NCBI GenBank assembly: GCA_039804245.1
Contig: JBDLWO010000039.1
Coordinates: 1 to 41,756 of the forward strand
Source of the DNA: M3007 sp039804245
GTDB lineage: Bacteria; Bacteroidota; Bacteroidia; Chitinophagales; Saprospiraceae
Length of the DNA: 41,756 nt
Direction of reading: 5' to 3'
Under the pieces are notes generated by a model that made no database searches, was not told the origin of the DNA, and worked only from the letters and a program-made list of their open reading frames with translations. Both the position numbers and the translations under genes were made by a program. This document shows, one piece after another, positions 8,094 through 15,984 of this stretch. Numbering within the stretch: position 1 is the first letter of the stretch; every line of letters starts with the position of its first letter.

Positions 8094-8969
8094 ATGCGCA
8101 ATCTTTTTGTACTGGCCATTCTGGCCTTCTCGCTGAGTTACACCGCATGCCAGAACGGCGGAGAATTTAAAACCGCCAATGGTAACACGGTTATCAACCA
8201 CACCAAAAATACAGGACCAAAAATCACTTATGGTCAAACTGTTCTTATTAATGTAAACACCTGGCTGAACGACTCCCTCGTACAGTCAACTGTTCGTGAT
8301 AACGGCGGTCCGCGTGAGTTCACCATGCCCGATTCCAGCATGATGAAAAACCGTGTTCCGGCTGTTTTCGACGCACTGCTCTACCTGGCCAACGGCGACA
8401 GCGCTACTGTACTCCAGCCTGTTGACAGTATCATGGCGCGCAGTATCAAAAATGACTTCGGTGACGTGAAGAATGTTCGCTTCGAGGTAAAAGTCGTTGA
8501 CGTACTCACCGATGAGAAGATCGCTGCCCGTCAGGCCGAGCAACAGCAGAAGATCGAAGCTCAAAAAGCCAAGGGTGTTGAAGTGGCCGAACTGGTCAAA
8601 ACCACACTCGCCGACTACAAGTCCAAAAAACTGGGCGCCAAACTGGAGAAAACAGCCTCCGGTCTTGAGTACGTTATTGTTGAGAAAGGCACAGGCGCTC
8701 CGATCAAGGATGGCGACAAAGTACCTACGCACTATTACGGTGTACTCAAAACTACCGGTGACATGTTCGACAACTCCTACGATCGCGGAAACGCCATTCC
8801 TTTCACGGTGGGTTCACTAGTCGAAGGCTTCAATGAAGGCATGAAACTTCTCAATCGCGGCGGCAAGGCTATTCTGTTCATCCCCTACAACCTCGGATAC
8901 GGAGAGCAGGGCGCCGGACCAATACCTGCCAAAACGGACCTGGTGTTCTACCTGAGCATGGAGGAGTAA
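8094..8969 (+). CDS. FKBP-type peptidyl-prolyl isomerase lipoprotein (copy 1)
   Basis: A 291-residue predicted lipoprotein. The signal peptide ends in lipobox YTAC with Cys19. Residues about 28-140 resemble a degenerate FKBP fold, followed by a charged Gln/Lys/Glu-rich helix (about 140-185). A canonical FKBP domain covers 192-291 (THYYGVLKTTGDMFDNSYDR, then IPYNLGYGEQGAGPIPAKTD). It should catalyse prolyl isomerisation in the periplasm or at the outer membrane, aiding envelope protein folding. ATG 8094 is preferred over 8040 because it starts directly at the signal peptide. A near-match promoter box, TATCTTTC (8047-8054), lies upstream. It is a paralogue of the next gene. Confidence 0.9.
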   Translation: MRNLFVLAILAFSLSYTACQNGGEFKTANGNTVINHTKNTGPKITYGQTVLINVNTWLNDSLVQSTVRDNGGPREFTMPDSSMMKNRVPAVFDALLYLANGDSATVLQPVDSIMARSIKNDFGDVKNVRFEVKVVDVLTDEKIAARQAEQQQKIEAQKAKGVEVAELVKTTLADYKSKKLGAKLEKTASGLEYVIVEKGTGAPIKDGDKVPTHYYGVLKTTGDMFDNSYDRGNAIPFTVGSLVEGFNEGMKLLNRGGKAILFIPYNLGYGEQGAGPIPAKTDLVFYLSMEE

Positions 8970-8987
8970 TTCCCGGACTGTTCATTT

Positions 8988-9027
8988 CAGAAACGCGGGG
9001 ATACTCACGGGTATCTCCGCGTTTCTG
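8988..9027 (+). terminator. Long hairpin after FKBP copy 1
   Basis: A 17-bp stem with one G-U pair and a six-base loop lies 18 bases after the stop codon. Only a short T-rich tail (TTCTATA) follows, so it may be a weak terminator or an mRNA 3'-end stabiliser. Confidence 0.6.
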
Positions 9028-9067
9028 TTCTATACTGCACCGTACCTGTTTTCCGTTTTCTCTGACA

Positions 9068-9075
9068 TAAATTTG
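9068..9075 (+). promoter_or_regulatory. -7 promoter element for FKBP copy 2
   Basis: TAAATTTG matches TAnnTTTG and lies just after the preceding hairpin, nine bases before ATG 9085. The -33 region is T-rich without a clear TTTG. Confidence 0.45.
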
Positions 9076-9084
9076 TTTCATCTT

Positions 9085-9939
9085 ATGAGATTCATCTACC
9101 TGTCTTTGATTTCGTGCTGCTGCTCTGTGGCAACGGCGCAAACCGCCGGAATTACTACGGAACACGGCTACCGTTTCTTTCACCATATCAATACTGGTGG
9201 CCCAAAAGCCCAGAGAGGGGAAACGATCAAGGCTTATGTGAATATTTTTGCAGGCGACTCCCTGCTGAGCAGCTCCAGAAAAAATCTCGGTGGCACCTAC
9301 AAGTACGACATTCCTGCCCCCGACGTGGATATGCCGCACGTACCACCTATTATGGATGCATCGCTGCTGATGGCTGTGGGCGACAGTGCCACTATTTACC
9401 AGCCGATTGACGATAATATGCGCAGCTACCTCCCCAAAGGTGCGGAAAAAGCCAAAGAGCTGCGTTTCGAAATCGCTATGGCTCAGATTATTACTTCTGC
9501 CGACAAAGCACTTGCCGATCAGGCTTTTGCCCAGCGTGCTGCCCGTCTGAAAACTGATGTGGAAAATAAAATCCGCGAATTCAAATCCGGACTGCTCAAC
9601 GACAGGATCCGGACGCTTCCTTCCGGACTAAAGATGCTCGTACAGGAAAAAGGAAGCGGTCCTGCAGTTTCCAAAGGGCGACCGGTACAGTTGCACTATT
9701 ACGGATATCTTCCGGATGGCACCATGTTCGACAATTCCTTTGAAAAAAGACACCCGCTTGCATTCCCTGCAGGCGTTGGTCAGGTAAATGCCGGCCTCGA
9801 TGAAGCTGTGTTGTTGATGAACCGCGGATCGCGTGCTTACCTGTTTATCCCCAATAAACTGGCCTATGGAAATGAGGAGGCCGCCGGTGGTAAAATACCA
9901 GCAGGCTCCGATATTATATTTTACGTTGAAATTCTCTGA
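9085..9939 (+). CDS. FKBP-type peptidyl-prolyl isomerase, secreted (copy 2)
   Basis: A 284-residue protein with the same plan as its upstream neighbour: signal peptide (FIYLSLISCCCSVATAQ), degenerate FKBP-like N-terminal domain, short linker helix, and a canonical FKBP domain over the last hundred residues (LHYYGYLPDGTMFDNSFEKR and ending IPAGSDIIFYVEIL). The signal could be cleaved by signal peptidase I after ATAQ; the Cys run makes lipidation possible but no clean lipobox is visible. The role is periplasmic prolyl isomerase/chaperone. The gene has its own promoter element and runs into prfB after 29 bases, so the two may be cotranscribed. Confidence 0.88.
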   Translation: MRFIYLSLISCCCSVATAQTAGITTEHGYRFFHHINTGGPKAQRGETIKAYVNIFAGDSLLSSSRKNLGGTYKYDIPAPDVDMPHVPPIMDASLLMAVGDSATIYQPIDDNMRSYLPKGAEKAKELRFEIAMAQIITSADKALADQAFAQRAARLKTDVENKIREFKSGLLNDRIRTLPSGLKMLVQEKGSGPAVSKGRPVQLHYYGYLPDGTMFDNSFEKRHPLAFPAGVGQVNAGLDEAVLLMNRGSRAYLFIPNKLAYGNEEAAGGKIPAGSDIIFYVEIL

Positions 9940-9968
9940 TTATTTCACTGTTTTAAAATCTTTAAAGC

Positions 9969-11079
9969 ATGACCATCGAACAACTCAAGGAGTTGAAAGA
10001 CCGTCTCGCCGTCTTAAGGAGGTATCTTTGACGTCGATAACCGGACAAGAGAGGTAGAAGACCTCACCAGCCAGACTTTCGATCCGGATTTCTGGAGTGA
10101 CCCCAAACGCGCCGAATCTATTCAGCGCAAAATCGGTATCAACAAGCGATGGCTCGACGACTATGCTGCGCTCGCCAGGGAGGTTGATGACACTGAAGGA
10201 ATGTTTGAGTTTCAGAAGGAGGGCATGGCCTCCGACGAAGAAGTGGACGCCCAGTACAATAAAACTGCTTCACTTCTTGAAGATGCCGAGTTCAGAAGTA
10301 CCATGAACCAGAAAGAGGATGAAATGAATGCGGTGCTGAATATCAATGCAGGCGCCGGAGGAACTGAAGCCTGCGACTGGGCATCCATGCTGCTGCGTAT
10401 GTACAGGATGTGGGCAGAAAAAGCCGGCTACAAAGTGGTGGTTCTCTCCGAACAGGATGGTGATGCCGCCGGTATCAAATCAGCCAGTCTTGAAATCAGA
10501 GGCGATTACGCCTACGGATGGCTTAAAGGCGAGAACGGTGTTCACCGCCTCGTTCGCGTCAGCCCGTTCAACGCACAGGGTAAAAGACAGACCTCTTTCG
10601 CTTCCGCTTTCGTTTATCCACTGATTGAAAACGACGAAATAGAGATCGTGGTGAGCCCTGATGATATCAGGTGGGACGTTTTCCGCGCCTCGGGTGCTGG
10701 TGGCCAGCACGTGAACAGGACCGAATCAGCTGTACGTGTTACTCACATTCCGACAGGGATCGTTGCTGAATGTCAGGTTGACAGAAGTCAGCACAGAAAC
10801 CGGGAAATTGCCATGAACCTGCTCAAAAGTCGTCTTTATGAACTCGAACTCCGCAAGCGACAGGCTGAAAAGGAGAAAATCGAGGCCGGCAAAAGCAAAA
10901 TTGAGTGGGGAAGTCAGATTCGTTCCTATGTGCTCGACGATCGCTGGGTGAAAGATCTCAGATCCGGCTACAAAGTGCATAACCCGGATGCGGTACTGAA
11001 CGGTGATCTGGATGAGTTCCTCAAATCATATCTGATGTGGGAGAGGAATCCTACAGAAGGTGCGGAAGATGAGGACTAA
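9969..11079 (+). CDS. prfB: Peptide chain release factor 2 with programmed +1 frameshift
   Basis: RF2 terminates translation at UGA and UAA. Zero frame runs ATG 9969 to the in-frame TGA at 10029-10031. The slippery CTT (10026-10028) is preceded by AGGAGG at 10017-10022 with three-base spacing, as in the classical RF2 site. A +1 shift gives GAC at 10030 and a frame open to TAA 11077-11079, for 369 residues in total. The product has the stop-codon-reading SPF tripeptide (198-200) and the catalytic GGQ (244-246). It is a regulated functional gene, not a pseudogene. Its stop codon directly abuts the stop of the convergent hydrolase gene. Confidence 0.97.
10017..10032 (+). promoter_or_regulatory. 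RF2 autoregulatory frameshift site
   Basis: AGGAGG-TAT-CTT-TGA-C: an internal Shine-Dalgarno-like stimulator, the CTT slip codon and a slow UGA stop. Low RF2 prolongs the pause and favours +1 slippage, closing a negative feedback loop. This mechanism is established for the family. Confidence 0.95.
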
Positions 11080-12060
11080 TCAAAATCTGCCTTCCAAAAA
11101 GGCTCTGGCCTCGGATACAGTCCGTTCAGGATTTTCTTCCTGAGGCCAGTGCCCTGTATTGGGGTATATCCTCAGTGCCGAACCGGGTATTTTCTGATGA
11201 AACTGGTAGGCACGTTCCGGTGAAATCATGGCGTCCTCTGCACCCCATACTATCAGAGTGGGCGCCTTGATTTCCCTGATAAAGGCTTCAACCGGCGGCC
11301 TGTTATCCTTTACAGATGCCCGGTCTGTGTAGGCTTTCCTGTTTCCCGGTCTCAGGAGCATCCGGAGGTGTCTGTTCACCAGTGAATCTGTGACGAGTGC
11401 ATCGTCAGCATAAACACGTTCCAGAAAAATTCTGATACCCGATTCCGGGGTTATTCTCCATAAAACCCTGTTGATTACCGGTGTACTCGAAAAATAGTCC
11501 ATCAGTGTGCTGGTTTTTTCCTCAAACCCCGGCGCATTCATCAGAATCAGCTTGTTCACACGCTGTGGTTTTTCCGATGCGAATTGCCAGGCTATCTGGG
11601 CTCCCAGTCCGTTTCCGATCAGATGGAACCTGTCCAGTCCAAGTTTTTGGGTCAGGCTGTCGAGAAACTCCGCGTACATGAATGCGCTGTAGCTCCCGCG
11701 CGGGTGCGGGCCCGTGAGGCCGAATCCGGGCAGGTCAACACTGATAATTTTGTAGCGGGAGCTGAGGGTGTCTGTCCACCCGTCCCAGGTATGGAGTGAA
11801 CTCTGTGCATCGTGCAACAATACGACAGGCTCTCCGTTTCCGGTTATTCTGCAGTGAGCCATCATTCCGTAAACCTCTACAAATCTGGAATCCGGACCGG
11901 CATAAACGGCATTCAGCTGCTCGGCAGGAATATCGGAATGGGTATTTCTGAACAGCCACCAGACTGAAATGACCAGAAATACCCATCTCAGGATACGGGA
12001 CAATCCCCATATTCGCAGCCTGAATCGCTCTCTTTTCTGTTTTTCGGGGTTGTTTCGCAT
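11080..12060 (-). CDS. Alpha/beta hydrolase lacking the nucleophile serine
   Basis: A membrane-anchored alpha/beta-hydrolase-fold protein with an N-terminal hydrophobic helix (WVFLVISVWWLF) and a fold domain of about 270 residues. Landmarks are VVLLHD (normally HG), DLPGFGLTGPHP, LIVWGAEDAMISPE with the acid residue, and NTGHWPQEENPE with the catalytic His. The nucleophile elbow, normally G-x-S-x-G, reads G-N-G-L-G-A, with a glycine (codon GGA) where serine should be. Classical esterase or lipase chemistry is therefore unlikely. ATG 12060 gives 326 residues; GTG 12072, overlapping the upstream TGA, is an alternative. It is the last gene of a six-gene operon and abuts prfB tail to tail. Confidence 0.85.
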   Translation of the reverse strand: MRNNPEKQKRERFRLRIWGLSRILRWVFLVISVWWLFRNTHSDIPAEQLNAVYAGPDSRFVEVYGMMAHCRITGNGEPVVLLHDAQSSLHTWDGWTDTLSSRYKIISVDLPGFGLTGPHPRGSYSAFMYAEFLDSLTQKLGLDRFHLIGNGLGAQIAWQFASEKPQRVNKLILMNAPGFEEKTSTLMDYFSSTPVINRVLWRITPESGIRIFLERVYADDALVTDSLVNRHLRMLLRPGNRKAYTDRASVKDNRPPVEAFIREIKAPTLIVWGAEDAMISPERAYQFHQKIPGSALRIYPNTGHWPQEENPERTVSEARAFLEGRF

Positions 12061-12068
12061 GTGAAGAA

Positions 12069-12596
12069 TCACAGTCTGTTTCTTACAAAGGTAACGATAC
12101 CGGCAGACAAGGCAAATCCACCCAATGCACCAATAAACATCTGTGTCACGACAGGGCCCAGAGGCTGACGGGCTGGATGTGACAGGCTGTTCTCAATTCC
12201 AATGATCTGGTCACGAATGGAATTGGCCTGCTGCGGATCCCCTACTCCACCCTCCAGATCAGCCTTTAATCTGGACAGCGCAGCCTGTAACTCCATCGCC
12301 GTCAGAGAGTTGTCGTACAGATGGAGCCCGTAATCGAATAACCAGAAACACAGGTTGATAATCAGAAATGTGATGAAGGGTATTCTGACCAGTTCCCTGA
12401 AGTCACGCGCAGAGCCATTCACACTGATATCGCTTCTCGATGCCAGAAACATAAACCAGGCGTAAACAATCAGACTGCCATAATACAGGCCTGTATGATG
12501 ATATGAACTCTTGTCAACAGTATAGACAAGGGTGTAAAGGGCCACTACGGAGAAGCCGCCCAAAAGTCCGAACCGTATACCAGGATTGTTCCACAT
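12069..12596 (-). CDS. DUF4199-like four-helix membrane protein (second copy)
   Basis: A 175-residue protein with hydrophobic segments near residues 8-26, 38-52, 72-90 and 148-168, and a charged central coiled segment (LQAALSRLKADLEGG). The start NNPGIRFGLLGGFSVVALYTL resembles DUF4199 proteins, which are found almost only in Bacteroidota and have no known function. It follows another DUF4199-like gene by four bases and overlaps or nearly overlaps the hydrolase start, so it is translationally linked. The family assignment is tentative because this copy lacks the GGYI motif seen in its neighbour. Confidence 0.65.
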   Translation of the reverse strand: MWNNPGIRFGLLGGFSVVALYTLVYTVDKSSYHHTGLYYGSLIVYAWFMFLASRSDISVNGSARDFRELVRIPFITFLIINLCFWLFDYGLHLYDNSLTAMELQAALSRLKADLEGGVGDPQQANSIRDQIIGIENSLSHPARQPLGPVVTQMFIGALGGFALSAGIVTFVRNRL

Positions 12597-12600
12597 AGGT

Positions 12601-13149
12601 TTAATGCTCTTTTTTAAGGGCCGCAGCCGCGATCAGTCCAACGATGACTCCCCAGAACATACCACTGCCGAGCCCGGTCAAAAGGCTTTGTGACAGGTCG
12701 CCGATTTTGTCAAAACCCTTCATGGCCTCCTCCATGGCTTCCGGAGGAATACTGCCACTGAATGAACTGTTGGCAAAGTTCTCCTTCATGGTGTCAATAT
12801 AACCCGGATCAATAACTGTTACAAGAAGGTAATTCCAGATGCCTGACACCACTGAACCAATCAGTATAACCAGTAGCCCCACTGAAAAAGCTTTGCTATA
12901 CTTGATGTACCCTCCATCCACCCGATCGCGCTGATACTTTATGGACAGGACCGCAAATACTATATTGGCAGCAAGCGGCAATAGAGAGGCGATCAACATA
13001 CCGGATATGGAAAAACTGTCCACACCGAGCAGGTAAAACGCCATGGAAAGCGCAATAGCTACCAGACCATTATAGCCACCGAAACGTATTACGGTATCCC
13101 AAATCGGGTTATTGGGACGTACATTTTCGTTTGAGTCGAGGATTGACAT
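12601..13149 (-). CDS. DUF4199 membrane protein (first copy)
   Basis: A 182-residue protein with four likely transmembrane helices (about 22-42, 50-68, 90-112, 158-176). It has the family hallmark DGGYIKYSKAFSVGLLVILI after the second helix, and a soluble extracytoplasmic segment (about 115-155). I chose ATG 13149 because it begins shortly before the first helix; a longer upstream extension would overlap the rhomboid gene completely. It is seven bases downstream of the rhomboid stop. Function unknown; operon context ties it to envelope proteins. Confidence 0.8.
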   Translation of the reverse strand: MSILDSNENVRPNNPIWDTVIRFGGYNGLVAIALSMAFYLLGVDSFSISGMLIASLLPLAANIVFAVLSIKYQRDRVDGGYIKYSKAFSVGLLVILIGSVVSGIWNYLLVTVIDPGYIDTMKENFANSSFSGSIPPEAMEEAMKGFDKIGDLSQSLLTGLGSGMFWGVIVGLIAAAALKKEH

Positions 13150-13156
13150 ATTGAAG

Positions 13157-13783
13157 TCAGAAATTTTGTACCCAATCCAATACCTGAGTAATAAATCGGG
13201 GCAGTAAAGAGGGTTGAAGAATAATGGGAAAGAAGAAACCAAAGAGCGCACCGAAGTAGTGTGCGGTGTGATCAATGTTATCGCGCGCCTGTTTGGCCTC
13301 ATACGCGCTGTACCAAAGATATAACGCCCCAAAAATAAATGATTTGATCGGAATGGGTATAAAAATGAAATAAATATCACCCATTGGATGTAGCAGAATG
13401 GAGGCGAAGATAACAGCTGCCACAGCTCCGGAGGCCCCCACACTGGCAAAAGACGAACTGTTTCTGAATTTGAAGTAGGTTGCCGAGGATGCAGCCGCCG
13501 TTGAAGCCAGGTAGAACAGCACATACATCGTTGCGCCTCCCTGTCCGAAATGGTCGAAAAACCAGCCCTCAACTATTCCGCCAAAGAAATAGAGCGAAAT
13601 CATGTTGAATAACAGATGCATCTGATTGGCATGCAGGAATCCGCCGGTTACCCATCGGTAATATTCTCCGCTGCGACGCTCCTGCCAGGGCCAGTGCTTC
13701 AGACGCAGAAAGAGGTCGTAATTGTTGAATGCCAGCAATGATATGAGTACGGTCACTCCAATGATGATCCAGGTAGTGTACAT
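13157..13783 (-). CDS. Rhomboid-family intramembrane serine protease
   Basis: A 208-residue six-helix membrane protein. GFLHANQMHLLFNMISLYFF matches the first rhomboid loop and helix. The catalytic serine is Ser118 in GASG, and the catalytic His175 is in HTAHYFGALFG, giving an intact Ser-His dyad. Rhomboids cleave transmembrane substrates within the bilayer. It begins three bases after rlmH ends, within the operon. The substrate is unknown; the neighbouring DUF4199 proteins are possible partners by position only. Confidence 0.93.
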   Translation of the reverse strand: MYTTWIIIGVTVLISLLAFNNYDLFLRLKHWPWQERRSGEYYRWVTGGFLHANQMHLLFNMISLYFFGGIVEGWFFDHFGQGGATMYVLFYLASTAAASSATYFKFRNSSSFASVGASGAVAAVIFASILLHPMGDIYFIFIPIPIKSFIFGALYLWYSAYEAKQARDNIDHTAHYFGALFGFFFPIILQPSLLPRFITQVLDWVQNF

Positions 13784-13786
13784 GAT

Positions 13787-14254
13787 TTATTCGTTGTGAT
13801 ATGGTTCATTTTTAAGGATTGTCATGGCTCTGTACAGCTGCTCCACAAAAAAAAGCCTGATCATCTGGTGACTGAAGGTCATACTGGAAAGTGAAATTTT
13901 ATCATTGGCCCGGGCGTAAATGTCGGGAGAAAACCCGTACGCACCACCGATGAGAAAGATCATTTTTTTTCCGTGTCCTGCCAGTTTTCGCTCTATCCAT
14001 CCGGCAAATTCTGTTGAAGTGAACTGTTTTCCGCGCTCATCGAGCAGAATCAGACAATCATCACCGGACAATTTGCCCAGTATTCTTTGTCCTTCCTCCT
14101 GCCTCAGTATCACACTGTCTTTCTGTTTTTTCACGTCAGGTATTTCCAGCAAGCTGAAAGGCAGATAATGCCCGAGTCGTTTCTCAAAAACAGCAATACC
14201 AGTTTCGAGATATTTCTCACTGGTTTTTCCGATGGCCCAGAGTTCGACCTTCAT
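13787..14254 (-). CDS. rlmH: 23S rRNA pseudouridine-1915 N3-methyltransferase
   Basis: A 155-residue SPOUT-class methyltransferase that modifies helix 69 of 23S rRNA on assembled ribosomes. It has LLDERGKQFTSTEFAGWI, the SAM-binding knot motif FLIGGAYGFS, and the C-terminal MTFSHQMIRLFFVEQLYRA ending NEPYHNE, all typical. Its ATG shares four bases (ATGA) with the stop of the upstream SWIM gene, indicating translational coupling. Confidence 0.97.
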   Translation of the reverse strand: MKVELWAIGKTSEKYLETGIAVFEKRLGHYLPFSLLEIPDVKKQKDSVILRQEEGQRILGKLSGDDCLILLDERGKQFTSTEFAGWIERKLAGHGKKMIFLIGGAYGFSPDIYARANDKISLSSMTFSHQMIRLFFVEQLYRAMTILKNEPYHNE

Positions 14255-15945
14255 GGCACTATAAATTTTCGTTTTCTGCCCGGTTGCATGTCCTTCAGCT
14301 CTTCAGCCAGGTACAGGCGGTCGGAGAATGCTGAGACTAATTTTCCAGCTACAATTACTGCCAGTTCTGATTTGCCCTTTTGCCACAGTTCGGCGAGTTG
14401 CTGCCGTACATATATGGCTGCGGGCGTTCCGAAATGGTCTTCCAGGTAGCTGCTCAAAAGCCGCAAGTACTGTTTTACAACAAATTCGGGGTTGATTTCA
14501 AAGTAATATTGCTCATACCGTTGCAGAAAAGGTATCGAGTCCTCTTTTTCGATCAACAGAGCCAGCTCGTCCAGTTGTCCCTCTGCGGCGAGCAGGAAGG
14601 CCAGCTGATGTCCTGAACCTTTTTCACCCAGAATCCTGACCAGTTCCGGCCGGAGGGCACTCCAGTCAGCACCGGCTGCGTCCCTTAACTTGTAATAGAC
14701 ATCTGTTCTGCCCGACTGCAAAAATCTGTCGGTAAGCAACTGAACACGTATTTCGTTCTGGCCCGTTTTTTCGGTTATGATCAGTAAAATATCTTCAACT
14801 TCCTGTCGGAATCTTCCTTCAAAAAGATTGGTATTCAAAAAGTGACGGCCAGTTTGAAGGGTAGTTTCCCACTGTTCGAGGTAGTACAACTCCAGGATGG
14901 CGAGTCTGATTCTTTCAGGTATGCTCCTGTAATCTTCGAGGACCCTTATAACTGAAGAAATTTTTTCTTGCAGCGACAGAGAAACAAGGAAGAGGTGCAG
15001 CAGAAATGGGTGTGCGGGGAATGGCGTCTGATCAAAATGATCCCGGATTTCTTCCTGCCTCGCTGAAAATGTGATTTTGTCGCTCAGGAATCGGAGTGCC
15101 GGTCGCATGAGATCTGGTGGCAACATTCCGCTCTCTCCCAGCCCGAAAATGATTTCCCAGATACCGTCACGCAGTTCCGGGGAAAGACGGGGTGTACACA
15201 GCAGAATCATCTGATTCAATGCTGTTCGCGTAAAGTAAGCCAGTGCTTCCTGCCGGTTACCCTCCATTTTCGCCTGTAATGGCAAAATACGCTGTAAAAT
15301 TGCAGAGGCTGTCAGGAATGTACTTCTAAAATCATTGTCGTTTTTATACTTCTCCAGTTGTACTTCCAGGCCATCCAGCGCTTTTCTTATTCTTCTGAAA
15401 TCGGGATCTCTGTAACCTTTGGCGGGCATTGACTTCGGAATGACCGAATCGAGGACCAGGAGAAACGGATTTTCGGATTCGGTAACAGCACCTGCAAACC
15501 ATGTTTTCAGAGCGAGACCAAAATCGCGGTCGCGGCGGGCATAATCCCGGACGAAATCTTCCAGCGCCTCATGGCTTGCATGCTCCAGTACAGATTGTAC
15601 CGTAAGTCTGCTTATTTCATTGCTTCTGGCTGCTTCCGCTCTGGCGCGTTTTTCTTCGGCGCGCTGTTCGAGAAACTGACGCAATTTGAGCAGTGTGGCT
15701 GCCACGTGCGCGCACATGAGCTTGCGCCCGGGTGTAAAGCACTCGCAGGCATACGCCTTGATCCGGTGTGTAGTGATAATCACCTCCGTTTCGTAGTTAC
15801 CGTCGCCTGTATTTACGCTTGCCACCCAGAAATGTGGTTCAATTTCGCGGAGATTCCGCACGCTGCCCGATTGGCACAGCAAGTCTGCGGCTTCCCAGGT
15901 AGCCGGACTGATATTGTGCTCAAAATCTTTAAGCCAAAAGCGCAT
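14251..15945 (-). CDS. SWIM zinc-finger protein
   Basis: A 564-residue protein with a SWIM motif CECFTPGRKLMCAH (Cys67, Cys69, Cys78, His80) near the N-terminus, followed by a long alpha-helical region that looks like TPR/HEAT-type solenoid repeats. SWIM domains bind DNA or mediate protein interaction; in bacteria they occur beside SNF2 helicases or as stand-alone proteins of unknown function. No helicase is visible here. It is the first gene of the six-gene operon and overlaps rlmH by four bases. The molecular function is unknown. Confidence 0.82.
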   Translation of the reverse strand: MRFWLKDFEHNISPATWEAADLLCQSGSVRNLREIEPHFWVASVNTGDGNYETEVIITTHRIKAYACECFTPGRKLMCAHVAATLLKLRQFLEQRAEEKRARAEAARSNEISRLTVQSVLEHASHEALEDFVRDYARRDRDFGLALKTWFAGAVTESENPFLLVLDSVIPKSMPAKGYRDPDFRRIRKALDGLEVQLEKYKNDNDFRSTFLTASAILQRILPLQAKMEGNRQEALAYFTRTALNQMILLCTPRLSPELRDGIWEIIFGLGESGMLPPDLMRPALRFLSDKITFSARQEEIRDHFDQTPFPAHPFLLHLFLVSLSLQEKISSVIRVLEDYRSIPERIRLAILELYYLEQWETTLQTGRHFLNTNLFEGRFRQEVEDILLIITEKTGQNEIRVQLLTDRFLQSGRTDVYYKLRDAAGADWSALRPELVRILGEKGSGHQLAFLLAAEGQLDELALLIEKEDSIPFLQRYEQYYFEINPEFVVKQYLRLLSSYLEDHFGTPAAIYVRQQLAELWQKGKSELAVIVAGKLVSAFSDRLYLAEELKDMQPGRKRKFIVP

Positions 15946-15962
15946 TATAGTTGATAAAACTG

Positions 15963-15970
15963 CAAATATA
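15963..15970 (-). promoter_or_regulatory. -7 promoter element for the SWIM-rlmH operon
   Basis: Minus-strand TATATTTG, followed by CAG, lies 17 bases before the SWIM ATG; a TTG sits 17 bases upstream of the box. It would drive the six-gene operon. Confidence 0.6.
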
Positions 15971-15984
15971 CGCCAGAATAGGCA

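Noticed and set aside
10029..10031. Premature TGA in prfB as a pseudogene signature
   Set aside because: The stop sits in a perfect RF2 frameshift site and the downstream frame is intact with SPF and GGQ.
11104..11149. Hairpin CTGGCC/GGCCAG as a terminator for prfB
   Set aside because: It lies within the hydrolase coding region, has a large internal loop and no T tract.
12601..13572. A 323-codon version of the first DUF4199 protein
   Set aside because: The extra N-terminus is low-complexity and overlaps most of the rhomboid gene in another frame; ATG 13149 fits the family.
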